A stretch of 64,000 nt of DNA from positions 1-64,000 of the forward strand of contig JBDKRG010000047.1 in NCBI GenBank assembly GCA_039683515.1, written 5' to 3'. This stretch comes from JAJFUE01 sp039683515. GTDB lineage: Bacteria; Sumerlaeota; Sumerlaeia; MVZB01. Made by a program: the position numbers and the translations under genes. Below the pieces are notes generated by a model. It was not told the origin of the DNA and ran no database searches. It saw only the letters and a program-made list of their open reading frames with translations. This document shows, piece after piece, positions 1 through 8,116 of this stretch (position 1 is the first letter of the stretch; each line of letters opens with the position of its first letter).

Positions 1-453
1 ATCACGGAGTGTTCTCCTCCCGATATCGTGACTTTCGCCGAGGCGATCGATTTCTTCGCCCGCCTGACGGCGATCCGCAAAACCCTGATCAAGCTTTCGC
101 GCCTCTCCAAGCCGCGCCCCGATCGCCCATCCCCCAAGCCCGAGAAGCGCTCCCGCGCCACCGATCTTCCCTCATCTCCCGTTGATCTCCCTGGGCCCGA
201 CATCCCCCAAATCCGTTCGCTCCCCGACGTCCCGCTCGACCGCATCCGCCCCGAGCTCGAAACCATCTCCACCGCATTCGAAGAATGCGGATTTCGGATT
301 TCGGATTGCAAAATTCCAGAATCCGGCCCATCCGACCATTCGCTCCCATACGCCCCAGAAGCTCCTTCGGCTCCACGCCCAGACAACAATTCCCCAATCC
401 GCAATCCGCAATCCGCAATCCGAAATCCCCCCGTCCCCCGCCGTTTCGGCTAG
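1..453 (+). CDS. C-terminal part of an unrecognised protein (5' end outside window)
   Basis: The frame is open from the first base to a TAG at 451-453. An internal GTG at 28 is possible, but there is no convincing ribosome binding site before it, so this is more likely the 3' end of a longer gene. The visible part starts with a helical, hydrophobic stretch (DFFARLTAIRKTLIKL) followed by a proline- and arginine-rich region. Its last 60 codons are made largely of a repeat found elsewhere in the window (words reading IRNPQSAIRNP), so the C-terminus seems to have been overrun by that repeat. I do not recognise the family. Shadow frames on the other strand are equally open here, which lowers confidence. 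Confidence 0.35.
   Translation: MTECSPPDIVTFAEAIDFFARLTAIRKTLIKLSRLSKPRPDRPSPKPEKRSRATDLPSSPVDLPGPDIPQIRSLPDVPLDRIRPELETISTAFEECGFRISDCKIPESGPSDHSLPYAPEAPSAPRPDNNSPIRNPQSAIRNPPVPRRFG
290..427. repeat. GGATTTCGGATTGC word repeat, inverted pair
   Basis: Arm one (about 290-310) reads GCGGATTTCGGATTTCGGAT. Arm two (about 395-427) is a run of AATCCGC / AATCCGA words, which is the reverse complement. The arms are separated by about 85 bases and lie in the tail of the partial CDS. The same words recur near 16.7, 22.0 and 33.0 kb. Confidence 0.75.
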
Positions 454-645
454 GCCCCAAACACTTTTGGTCCCTTAGGTCCTTTCAGCCCGGCGCCAGC
501 CCGACCCCGGGCCCGTCGCCATTGGAGACGATCGATGCGTGCGTGGCGCTTTTCGATTTGCATGCTTGAAAGCCGGTGGCGGTCTTGAGTAGGCTTTATT
601 TTATATGGGATGGAACCATCCCGACTTTGGACAGTCCTGAGGCAT

Positions 646-1335
646 ATGAGCAACGCCGCACCCCAAACTTCACCCGTGGCCGTCGTGGTTTCGGCCTATA
701 ACGAAAGCGCCGTGATCGGCAAGGTGCTCGAGGAGATCCTGGCGCTCGGCCACCAGGTCGTCGTCGTCGACGACGGCTCGAAGGACGCGACCTACGAGGT
801 CTGCGCGCGCTACCCGATCAACCTGCTGCGCCACCCGATCAACCTGGGCGCGGGGGCGGCGTTCCAGACCGGGATCGAGTACGCGCTGACGCTCCCCGGC
901 GTCGAGGCGATCGTCAGCATGGACGGCGACGGCCAGCACCTGGCCAGCGAGATCGCCCCGCTGGCCGGCCCCGTGCTGGCGGGCGAGGTCGAGGTGGCGC
1001 TTGGGTCGCGGTTCATGGGGATCGCCTCGGAGCGGATGCCGGCGGCCAAGCGCGTCCTGCTGCTCGGGGCGGCGTGGTTCACGCGCCTGACGACGGGCGT
1101 CGCCGCGAGCGACCCGCACAACGGCATGCGCGCGATGTCGCGGCGGGCGGTCTCGTGCATCCACCTGACGCAGAACGGCTACGCCTTCTGCTCGGAGATC
1201 ATCCACTGGCTGGGCCATTCGGGGCTGTCGTGGCGCGAGGTGCCGATCAAGGTCCGCTACACCGACTACAGCCTCAAAAAAGGCCAGTCGATGCTGAACA
1301 TGTTCAATATCCTGTTCGACCTGATCTTCAGGTAA
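646..1335 (+). CDS. Family 2 glycosyltransferase, polyprenyl-phosphate sugar synthase type
   Basis: A 229-residue GT-A fold enzyme of the dolichyl-phosphate mannose synthase (DPM1-like) group. These transfer a sugar from a nucleotide sugar to polyprenyl phosphate at the cytoplasmic membrane face. The N-terminal nucleotide-binding strand and AYNES lie at about 17-21, VVVDDGS at about 38-44, the NLGAGAAFQTG loop near 64-74 and the metal-binding SMDGDGQH near 90. There is no membrane segment, so it may rely on the DUF2304 protein encoded 9 bases downstream. I chose the ATG at 646 over 610 because TGAGG sits just before it and family similarity begins there. Likely role: donor for surface-glycan assembly by the GT-C enzymes in the window. 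The exact sugar is unknown. Confidence 0.88.
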   Translation: MSNAAPQTSPVAVVVSAYNESAVIGKVLEEILALGHQVVVVDDGSKDATYEVCARYPINLLRHPINLGAGAAFQTGIEYALTLPGVEAIVSMDGDGQHLASEIAPLAGPVLAGEVEVALGSRFMGIASERMPAAKRVLLLGAAWFTRLTTGVAASDPHNGMRAMSRRAVSCIHLTQNGYAFCSEIIHWLGHSGLSWREVPIKVRYTDYSLKKGQSMLNMFNILFDLIFR

Positions 1336-1344
1336 GGGGCGGCC

Positions 1345-1692
1345 ATGGGCAACGCGGTCATCATCAAGCTCATCCTGATCCTGCTGCTGCTGGTCATGTT
1401 CGCGGTCTACCGCTCGGTGAGCGCGGGGCGCCACGCCATGGGGCGGTTCATGCCGTTCATCGCGCTGCTGCTGGCCAGCCTTGCGGTTATCTTCCCCGGC
1501 CTGACGCAGTACATCGCCCGGTTCGTCGGCATCACCTACGGCGCCAACCTCGTCGTCTACCTGACGATCATGGGGCTGCTCATGATGGTCGTCGCGATGC
1601 GCGGGGGCCAGGCCAAACAGGCCCGCGACATCACCCTCCTGGCCCGCAAGATCGCCCTCGACGAAGCCCGTCCGGCAAACAAAAAAGACTGA
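1345..1692 (+). CDS. DUF2304 membrane protein
   Basis: A 115-residue protein with three predicted membrane helices (about 5-22, 36-52, 68-86) and a basic cytoplasmic tail. The pattern (short loop with RSVSAGRHAMG, then FPGLTQYIARFVGITYGANLVVYL) matches the DUF2304 family. It commonly follows a DPM1-like glycosyltransferase gene, as here with a 9-base gap. It is presumed to anchor or assist that enzyme in making or moving polyprenyl-linked sugars; this is inferred from the recurring gene pair, not shown biochemically here. It ends 37 bases before the convergent beta-helix gene. Confidence 0.85.
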   Translation: MGNAVIIKLILILLLLVMFAVYRSVSAGRHAMGRFMPFIALLLASLAVIFPGLTQYIARFVGITYGANLVVYLTIMGLLMMVVAMRGGQAKQARDITLLARKIALDEARPANKKD

Positions 1693-1729
1693 TCAACGAG
1701 AGCCGGGCTGCGCCAGCCTTCGTGCTGAA

Positions 1730-2881
1730 TCAATAAATCCCGCTGCCGCTGGCGACATTGGTGTTGAGCGTGTTGCCCGAATAATTGATGCTCCCGAGCA
1801 CGATCGAGCTGAGATAACGCGAGATCAGGCCCGTTCCGTTATTCCGTAATGTGGCCGGTATGCAGGCAACCGACGAATTATGATACACCATGAGACCGTT
1901 CTGATTGCCGTCGCAGATGCTCGAGCGCAGGCAGCCGGTGGCGTAAACGAAACCGGCCCCGAACTGGGTGTTGTGGTAGGCGAGGCAGTTGTTCAGTCCC
2001 ATCGAGGAGCGTTCGGCGAGGAACCCCATGAAGTAGCAGCCGGTCGCCTGGCATTTGTCGATCTCGACCTGCGAATCTTTGCAGTTGACCCCGTTATACC
2101 AGTTTTGGGTCAGAATGCCCTTGAGCCTCACGCGTTCGCTGCTTTGGACCAGGATCCCCGTCGTACCCGAACCTTGAACAATCACGTCCAGTGACTGCGA
2201 CAAGGTCGGGTCATGGGCGGTGTCGCCCTCGATCACGAGTTCATCCATCACGTCCTTGAACCCGGCGATCGTGAACCCGGAGTATGTTCCCGATGCGAGG
2301 CGGATCGTCGTCAGGGCCCGAATGCTGCGCGGCAACATGTCGATCGCGGCCTGGACGGTGCGCTTGGCGGTGTCGGTCGTGAGTCCGCTGTCCCAGTCGT
2401 TGCCCGTGGTCGAATTGACGTAGACCCAGAGCGGGCTGGTCACGCGGGCGAGCCCCATCCGTCGCGGATTGGTCAGCCGCCGGTCGGGGGAGAGCTGCTG
2501 GAAGCCGTGCGTGCCGTCGTTGAACCAGACGCGGACCTTGAGCTCGTCGTCGCGGTTGAAGAGGATCGCGGGCAGCGCCTCCATCCCGAGCGCGGCGTCG
2601 CCGATCATCGCGTCGAAGACGCCCTGGCTGACGTCGACGGCAAACGAGCCGGCCGGCTGCGAACCGGCCACGCTGCTGCCGTCATTCGACCACAGGCTGA
2701 TCGTGGCGGAACCGGTGGTGGCCAGGATGGCCGCCTTCATCCGGCCCGCGCCGGTGTAAGGCATGCCCTGCACCAGCACGCGCCCCTGGTAGTTGAACAT
2801 GGCGTTGTCGCCGGCCGAGGCCGTCGCGACCAAGGTCATGAAGACCGCGAATGCAAATAATCCCCGTGTCCGTTTCATCAC
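1730..2881 (-). CDS. Secreted right-handed beta-helix protein
   Basis: A 383-residue protein with a clear Sec signal peptide (MKRTRGLFAFAVFMTLVATA, cleavage near residue 23, ASA-GD). Residues about 26-130 form a beta-rich module beginning FNYQGRV, as seen at the N-terminus of many secreted proteins of unknown function. From about 153 (WVYVNSTTGNDWDSGLTTDT) the sequence has the entry motif and turn-rich repeats of a parallel beta-helix of the pectate-lyase or copper-binding type, with asparagine ladders. No catalytic residues of known lyases are evident, so it may be adhesive or structural. A GAGGTGG ribosome site lies just upstream of the ATGATG start. It is divergent from the methyltransferase gene and has a good promoter. 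Confidence 0.8.
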   Translation of the reverse strand: MMKRTRGLFAFAVFMTLVATASAGDNAMFNYQGRVLVQGMPYTGAGRMKAAILATTGSATISLWSNDGSSVAGSQPAGSFAVDVSQGVFDAMIGDAALGMEALPAILFNRDDELKVRVWFNDGTHGFQQLSPDRRLTNPRRMGLARVTSPLWVYVNSTTGNDWDSGLTTDTAKRTVQAAIDMLPRSIRALTTIRLASGTYSGFTIAGFKDVMDELVIEGDTAHDPTLSQSLDVIVQGSGTTGILVQSSERVRLKGILTQNWYNGVNCKDSQVEIDKCQATGCYFMGFLAERSSMGLNNCLAYHNTQFGAGFVYATGCLRSSICDGNQNGLMVYHNSSVACIPATLRNNGTGLISRYLSSIVLGSINYSGNTLNTNVASGSGIY

Positions 2882-2927
2882 CCACCTCTTTTCCCATTCA
2901 CATGAAACTCGAGAACGACATCACCGT

Positions 2928-2955
2928 ATTATGTCCATATTGTCCGCCGTGTCAA
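2928..2955 (-). promoter_or_regulatory. Sigma-70-type promoter for the beta-helix gene
   Basis: On the minus strand, TTGACA (2955-2950) and CATAAT (2933-2928) are separated by 16 bases, about 50 bases before the start codon at 2881. This is one of the better consensus promoters in the window. Confidence 0.55.
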
Positions 2956-3050
2956 GCATAACGGGCTTTTCTTTTGGGCCGGGTCTGTGACAGGATGGCT
3001 CAGCATCATCGAATTGACATACGATCCCCAATCCAAGTTGGACGGTTCCG

Positions 3051-3968
3051 ATGACCTGCCCCATCTGCCGATGCCCGGAGCAGCGCAAGCTGTTCAGCAT
3101 GACCGATCGACTGGGGCTCGTCCCCGGCCAGTTCCACGTCTTCGAGTGCGCGGATTGCGGCGGCCAGTTCCTGGACCCGATGCCCGACCCGGCCATCAAG
3201 GACCCCTACTTCGAGCAGTACTGGGGAGAAAAGAACAAGGGCCTGGGGCCGCTGGCGCGCCTCGAGCTCGCTTACAAGCGAATGCTCGACAAACTCGAGC
3301 TGTCGCGGCTGCGGCCGCGCCTGCCGGCCGAGGCCAAGGTGGTCGACATCGGCTGCGGCGACGGCGACGCCCTGGCCATCCTGCACGAGTGGGGTTACGA
3401 GTGCTGGGGCCTCGACACCTCCCCGGCCGGCGTCGAGGCCGTGCGCGAGCGGCTGCCGATCGAGGCGCGGCTGGGGTCGGTCCTCAATCACGACCTCGAG
3501 GCCGGCTCGTTCGACCTGGCGAGGATGTCGCACGTCATGGAGCACATCCCGGACCCGGCGCGCGCGGCCGCGGAGGTCTGCCGGCTGCTCAAGCCGGGCG
3601 GGCTGGCCTGCATCATCGTGCCCAACGCCGCCTCGCTCGAGCAGCGGCTGACGGGCCGGCACTGGTTCCCGTACTTCCCGCCGCGGCACGTGATCTTCTT
3701 CACGCCCCGGTCGCTCGGCCGGTTGCTCGAAAACGCCGGGCTCACGGTCGAGGACGTCTCGTATCCGTGGCTGCTCGGGGCGACGTTCAATTCATCGGTC
3801 GCGCCGTTCCTGAATTACTTTCGGAGCCAGGGGAAGCAAGGGCTGGGCGGGCTTGTCTTCCGGCTGGCCAACGCGGCGCTGGCGGTCGCGACGATCCCGC
3901 TGTCGATCGTGGGCGGCCTGTTGCGCCTCGGGCCGTCGGTCATGGTGTTGGCCAGAAAGCCGAAATAA
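3051..3968 (+). CDS. Class I SAM-dependent methyltransferase with N-terminal zinc ribbon
   Basis: A 305-residue protein. The N-terminus carries a C-x2-C / C-x2-C zinc ribbon (C3, C6, C33, C36), followed by a Rossmann methyltransferase domain with motif I VVDIGCGDGDA at about 97-107, an acidic residue ending strand 2 (GLDTSP), motif IV near FDLARMSHVMEHI and post-motif LLKPGG. This layout is typical of methyltransferases that modify sugars or lipid-linked glycans in surface-polysaccharide clusters, which fits its neighbours. A C-terminal hydrophobic stretch (VATIPLSIVGGLLRL) may associate with the membrane. The substrate cannot be read from sequence. It converges on the next glycosyltransferase with a 3-base gap. 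Confidence 0.85.
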   Translation: MTCPICRCPEQRKLFSMTDRLGLVPGQFHVFECADCGGQFLDPMPDPAIKDPYFEQYWGEKNKGLGPLARLELAYKRMLDKLELSRLRPRLPAEAKVVDIGCGDGDALAILHEWGYECWGLDTSPAGVEAVRERLPIEARLGSVLNHDLEAGSFDLARMSHVMEHIPDPARAAAEVCRLLKPGGLACIIVPNAASLEQRLTGRHWFPYFPPRHVIFFTPRSLGRLLENAGLTVEDVSYPWLLGATFNSSVAPFLNYFRSQGKQGLGGLVFRLANAALAVATIPLSIVGGLLRLGPSVMVLARKPK

Positions 3969-3971
3969 TTG

Positions 3972-4952
3972 TCAGCTTGATTTCTTCTTGAGGCCGAAGA
4001 CTTCGCGGCCGAGGGCGAGGTACAGGGAGACGGGCGTGCGGGTGAGCTTGCGGAACCAGCCGGGGTTGCGCGGCGCGCCGCCGCGCCGGAAGACGCCGGC
4101 GAACCATTCCATCGGCGCGTGCCACGCGAGCGGCAGGAACTTCCACTGGCGGTGCACGAGCTGAAACGCCAGCACGTAGGCCAGATGCCCAGAATTTGCA
4201 AACAGCGCCCACGGCATGAGCCGCCACGGCCAATACCGCCCAATCATAAACCAGCGGTTCTTGACGCCGTGATACTGGCGGAACGCGATGCCCGACGGCG
4301 ACTGCCCCTTGGTCGAGTAGTTGACGTAGTGCCAGCAGCAGGCCGCGCCGCGGCGCGCCACGCGCAGCCCCCGGCGCATGAGGCGCACGCTCAACTCGGG
4401 CTCCTCGTAATACAGGAAATAGCGCGGCTGGAAGGGGTTTTCGCGCATGACGGACGTCCGCGCCATGAGGCACGCGCCGCTGAAGCAGGAGAGGTCGGCG
4501 CGGTCCTCGCCCGCGTCGGTCAGGCTGTAGCCGAACCCGGCGGTGTTGATCGTCGCGCCGAACGAGTAGATGCGGTCGCGGCGGTCAAGGTCCCAGCCGC
4601 CGTAGATCATCGGGTTGACGATCGCGGCCTCCGGGTCGCGCTCGAGCGCGGCCATGAGCTCGGCGGCGCAGCGGCGGTCCAGGATCAGGTCGTTGTTCAT
4701 GAACAGGATGAATTCGCTCGCGGCGCGCGCCGTCGCCGCGTTGTTGCCCGGGCCGAACCCGATGTTCTTCGGCCCCTCCATGAGATCGACCTGCGGGAAC
4801 GCGCGGCGGATCACCTCGCAGGACTTGTCCGTCGAGGCGTTGTCGTAAACGATGACCGCGTTCGGCCGCGGGTCGGAGGCATAGACGGACTCGAGCGTCC
4901 GCTCGAGGATCTTCTCGCCGTTGTAATTGACGATGATGACGTCGTAGGACAT
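3972..4952 (-). CDS. Family 2 glycosyltransferase, rhamnosyltransferase-like
   Basis: A 326-residue GT-A enzyme. It has VIIVNYNG at 5-12, VYDNASTDKS at about 35-44, NIGFGPGNN at about 63-71 and the DXD-equivalent MNNDLIL near 84-90, followed by an acceptor domain with YYEEPELSVRLMRRG. The NNDL and EEPELS motifs are typical of O-antigen rhamnosyl- or related deoxyhexosyl-transferases, which add sugars to lipid-linked glycans in the cytoplasm. The specific sugar is inferred only by group. The upstream leader is AT-rich with an AATCCTAAAT word pattern and no strong ribosome site. Confidence 0.87.
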   Translation of the reverse strand: MSYDVIIVNYNGEKILERTLESVYASDPRPNAVIVYDNASTDKSCEVIRRAFPQVDLMEGPKNIGFGPGNNAATARAASEFILFMNNDLILDRRCAAELMAALERDPEAAIVNPMIYGGWDLDRRDRIYSFGATINTAGFGYSLTDAGEDRADLSCFSGACLMARTSVMRENPFQPRYFLYYEEPELSVRLMRRGLRVARRGAACCWHYVNYSTKGQSPSGIAFRQYHGVKNRWFMIGRYWPWRLMPWALFANSGHLAYVLAFQLVHRQWKFLPLAWHAPMEWFAGVFRRGGAPRNPGWFRKLTRTPVSLYLALGREVFGLKKKSS

Positions 4953-5034
4953 GAAGAGAAAATCCTAAATTCGAATATCTAAATCCTAATACAAAACCGG
5001 AAAGATAGCGCCCATCCCGCTAACCCCGCGATTC

Positions 5035-5318
5035 ATCGCTTGTCATTCCCCCAATTTTTTATCGCCAAAAGGCCCAATCCGATCTGGACACACCGGAGGT
5101 GTGTTCGCAAGTAGCCCCCGGCGAAGCGAAGCGCCGCCGGGGGTGAAAGGCGAATCAGCCATGGCGCCCCGGAGCGGGCGCCCGCAAGCCCGATGTCGCG
5201 GGCGCCCCTCCGGGGCGCGTGGTCGATGGCATCCTGACCCCCGGCGGCGCTTCGCTTCGCCGGGGGCTACTCGCGCCGGCCCCGCTGGGGCCCAAGAATT
5301 TGGGGAATGACAAGCGAT
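5035..5318. repeat. Three-layer nested inverted repeat filling the 4953-5349 gap
   Basis: The gap contains no gene. Outer arms at 5035-5054 and 5300-5318 are complementary with one extra base. A middle pair at 5111-5144 and 5237-5270 is a perfect 34-base inverted repeat starting GTAGCCCCCGGCGAAGCGAA. Inner arms at 5164-5185 and 5198-5218 (core GCGCCCCGGAG) are complementary with a one-base bulge. The whole could fold into a long interrupted cruciform or hairpin. No open frame inside has coding character, and no transposase is associated. Confidence 0.85.
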
Positions 5319-5349
5319 TCATCGCGAGTTCTCAGCAAACTTTTCCTTA

Positions 5350-5745
5350 TTACTTGGTCAGCGCATGCGTGTGGCCGGTGGCGATGAGGATGCTGGCCGC
5401 GACCATCAGAATATAGCCCAGGCCCAGCTTCCACGAGAACGGCTCGCGCAGGATGAAGATGCTGCCGAGCGCCAGGAGCAGCGTGTAGGTGATCGTGATC
5501 GACGGGACGAAGACGTTGAGCGGGGCCTTCATGTACTGGTAGAGCGTCAGGATGAAGATGATGCCGCTCAGGAGGATGCCCAGCCAGAAGAGCGGCTGGC
5601 AGGCCAGCACGAACACGCTGTGGAACGGCTGCGCGCGCACGATGTCGAGCGACGGGAAGATCTTGAGCGAGCTCTTGATCGAGATCTGCGCGCCGATGAG
5701 CAGCGCCGACATGATGAGCGAGATGAACCACGAGAGGACGGACAT
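5350..5745 (-). CDS. Small four-helix transporter-like protein (EamA/SMR-like)
   Basis: A 131-residue protein almost entirely made of four membrane helices, ending in a short polar tail. Helix spacing and the motif PSITITYTLLLALGSIFILREPFSW resemble half-size members of the drug/metabolite transporter superfamily, including ArnE/ArnF-type subunits that flip undecaprenyl-phosphate sugars. Its place directly downstream of glycosyltransferases favours a lipid-linked sugar flippase subunit over drug efflux, but this is inference. Start ATG at 5745 has GGAG upstream. It is the last gene of a minus-strand run (GT39-like, GT2, this gene). Confidence 0.75.
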   Translation of the reverse strand: MSVLSWFISLIMSALLIGAQISIKSSLKIFPSLDIVRAQPFHSVFVLACQPLFWLGILLSGIIFILTLYQYMKAPLNVFVPSITITYTLLLALGSIFILREPFSWKLGLGYILMVAASILIATGHTHALTK

Positions 5746-5757
5746 GTATGATGCTCC

Positions 5758-6783
5758 TTAGGCGATCATCGTGAATTCGCGCGCCGAGAGCGCCTTCCTG
5801 CCAAGCCAGGGCTTGAGCGGGTGCTCGCCGCGCGGGCGGGTGGACTGGATGCGGCGGCGCTCTTTTAAAAGCCTTCCGATGTGGACCAGCGACGTCCCGT
5901 AGGCGCGCAGAACGATCCACACGAGCGACGACGAGCCCGACTGCTGGCGGAACTGGCCGGCCTGGCCCTCGCCCGCGACGAGCGCCTTGAGGTTCCACCA
6001 GTAGCGCAGGAACGTGTGCCACGGGCTGGCGAGGATCGCGCCGACCGGGTAGGTCTTGATCATCACCCAGATCCGGTTGCGCTCGACGAGGAACGCCTTG
6101 CGCGGCGAATACTTGCCGCTCGTCTGCGATTCCTTGTGGATCGCGACGGCGGTCGGGACGTAGCGGAACTTCCAGCCGGCGACGAGGCACTTGAGGCCGA
6201 GCTCGACGTCGTCGCCGTAGCAGAAGAACTCGGCGTCGAAGGCGCCGGCCTGGTCGATCGCCGCGCGGCGGTAAAGGCACGCGCAGCCGCTCGGGGCGGG
6301 GATCTCGTCGATCTTGTCGAACTGCCCCTCGTCGCGCTGCAGCCGGCCGCGCCCGCGCGCCGAGCCGTCGGGGTAAAGCAGCAGGCCGGTGTTCTCGAAC
6401 AGGCTCATGTCCTTGTGGATGAGGATTTTCGAGCTGCACCCGCCTATTTTCGGATCGGTGATGGCGACCTTGATCAGCTCCTCGGCCCAGCGCGCGTCGG
6501 CGATGGCGTCGTTGTTGAGCAATAAAATGAACTCGCCGCGGGCCGCGGCGAACCCGGCGTTGTTGCCGCCGGCGAAGCCGAGGTTCTCGGCGAGCTCGAC
6601 GAGCCGGACGCGGTCGCCGTAGGCGGCGCGCGCCCACTCGGCCGAGCCGTCGCTCGAGCCGTTGTCGACGAGGACGATCTCGAGCGGCTGCCAGGTCTGG
6701 GCCAGGAGCGAGTCGAGGCACTCGGCGAGCATGTGCTTGCCGTTCCAGTTGACGACGACGACGCTGGCGAGGTCCTTGATCAT
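5758..6783 (-). CDS. Family 2 glycosyltransferase
   Basis: A 341-residue GT-A enzyme with SVVVVNWNG at about 7-15, LVDNGSSDGS at about 37-46, NLGFAGGNN at about 66-74 and LLNNDAI at about 88-94. An acceptor-side region has SGCACLYRRAAIDQAGAFDAEFF and a conserved GDDVELGLK acidic cluster expected to bind the acceptor or act as base. The group includes transferases that extend lipid-linked surface glycans. Its start overlaps the stop of the upstream GT39-like gene by 4 bases, so the two are probably translated together. The C-terminal basic region suggests loose membrane contact. Substrate unknown. Confidence 0.87.
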   Translation of the reverse strand: MIKDLASVVVVNWNGKHMLAECLDSLLAQTWQPLEIVLVDNGSSDGSAEWARAAYGDRVRLVELAENLGFAGGNNAGFAAARGEFILLLNNDAIADARWAEELIKVAITDPKIGGCSSKILIHKDMSLFENTGLLLYPDGSARGRGRLQRDEGQFDKIDEIPAPSGCACLYRRAAIDQAGAFDAEFFCYGDDVELGLKCLVAGWKFRYVPTAVAIHKESQTSGKYSPRKAFLVERNRIWVMIKTYPVGAILASPWHTFLRYWWNLKALVAGEGQAGQFRQQSGSSSLVWIVLRAYGTSLVHIGRLLKERRRIQSTRPRGEHPLKPWLGRKALSAREFTMIA

Positions 6784-8057
6784 TGGGCAGAGGCTTCTTT
6801 GGCGGCCATTTTACGTTTCCACAGGTGGCCGGCCGCCCCGAAGATCATCACGATGATCATCGGCGTCAGCGGCATGCTGTAGCGCGGCATCGGCATGATC
6901 ATCGCGTGCATGACGTGGAAGTAGGCGATGATCAGGATGTACGGCCACCAGCGCGGCTGACCCAGTAGTATCACGACGGCGCAGGCCATGCCAGCCAGCA
7001 ATGCGAGGTTCATCCCGCCGAGGGTCAGCTTGGTCGCGACGGCGAGCCAGTTGCCCTCGGCGACGTATTGCCGGGTCCCTTTCGGGAAATACCGGCCCGA
7101 GTAGGCGGTCGGCCACAGCCGCCACGAATTCTTGATCGCGCGCTTGTAATAGCCCCACTTGTCGCGCTCGAAGTTTTTCTGCGCGGCGGCGGCGAAATGC
7201 CGGCTCACGGCGAGCTCGTCGTGGGTCGCGTCGGAGATGCCCGAGCGCTTCATCTCGGCCTGCTGCTCCTCGAACCACTTCGACCAGTCCGGGAGCGTGC
7301 CGCTGAAGAACGCCAGGCCGGTCGTCGTCGCCAGCGGGACGAAGCCGTGGAAGACCTTGTAGTTGCGATAGACCCACGGCAGCCACAGCATCAGCACGAC
7401 GGCGGTGCCGACGGCCGCCCCCGCGATCGCGCGCCAGTGGAGCCGCGCCACGACGAGCGGCCACGCGAAGAAGAGCGGCGTCAGCAGGAACATCACCGGC
7501 CGGATCATGAAGCTCACGACCGTGAACAGGCCGAGGAAGAACCAGTTCCACACGCCCAGCGGCCGCCGGCGCGTCTTTTCCCATGAATAAAGCATCATCA
7601 TCAGCGCGGCGGTGTAGGGGATCTCCGTCAGCGGGTGCCATGCGTAGGTCACGATCGGCGGGAAGAGGTAGACGACGACCATGCACCAGCGGCTGAGCAG
7701 CCTGTTGCCGGCCATCAGGAACAGGAGCGCGCCGGAGGCCCACGCGATCGCCAGCGACAGGAGGGCGTTGATGTAATACATCGGGGCGATGCTGCCGCCG
7801 CCGAGCTTCAGGACGGCGGCGACCAGGAGCGGGTAGCCCGGCATGATCCCCGCCGTCGGCTTCATGTAATCGATGCGCATGTAGGCGCCGTGGTCGAGCA
7901 GCCGCCGCGCGACGGTCATGTACGTCCCCTCGTCGGAGGCGGCGGGCTCGGGGTGGAAATGCGCCAGGACGAGCTTCACCCCGACCAGGGCCACCCAGAG
8001 CAAGTACCAGTTGCGGTTGGATGAGGGCTTGGCGAAGGGGGTGGGCTCAGTGGTCAT
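6780..8057 (-). CDS. GT-C glycosyltransferase, family 39 (PMT/ArnT-like)
   Basis: A 425-residue integral membrane protein with about nine predicted helices. The first periplasmic loop has the catalytic acidic pair in ASDEGTYMTVARRL (D42, E43), typical of enzymes that use polyprenyl-phosphate sugars and transfer them outside the cytoplasmic membrane onto lipids, glycans or proteins. It is shorter than ArnT (about 550) and lacks an obvious soluble C-terminal domain. The polyprenyl-phosphate sugar synthase at 646-1335 is a plausible donor source. It begins the run with the GT2 gene and the small transporter. Acceptor unknown. Confidence 0.82.
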   Translation of the reverse strand: MTTEPTPFAKPSSNRNWYLLWVALVGVKLVLAHFHPEPAASDEGTYMTVARRLLDHGAYMRIDYMKPTAGIMPGYPLLVAAVLKLGGGSIAPMYYINALLSLAIAWASGALLFLMAGNRLLSRWCMVVVYLFPPIVTYAWHPLTEIPYTAALMMMLYSWEKTRRRPLGVWNWFFLGLFTVVSFMIRPVMFLLTPLFFAWPLVVARLHWRAIAGAAVGTAVVLMLWLPWVYRNYKVFHGFVPLATTTGLAFFSGTLPDWSKWFEEQQAEMKRSGISDATHDELAVSRHFAAAAQKNFERDKWGYYKRAIKNSWRLWPTAYSGRYFPKGTRQYVAEGNWLAVATKLTLGGMNLALLAGMACAVVILLGQPRWWPYILIIAYFHVMHAMIMPMPRYSMPLTPMIIVMIFGAAGHLWKRKMAAKEASAQ

Positions 8058-8116
8058 GGGGAAACAGACGAAGGGGGCGTAGGGGTCCCTATGGGGCCCG
8101 TGCGTAACGGAGCCGG

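Noticed and set aside
5035..5318. Insertion sequence or MITE with terminal inverted repeats
   Set aside because: No transposase, no target-site duplication seen at the outer arms, and the nested arrangement is not that of an IS.
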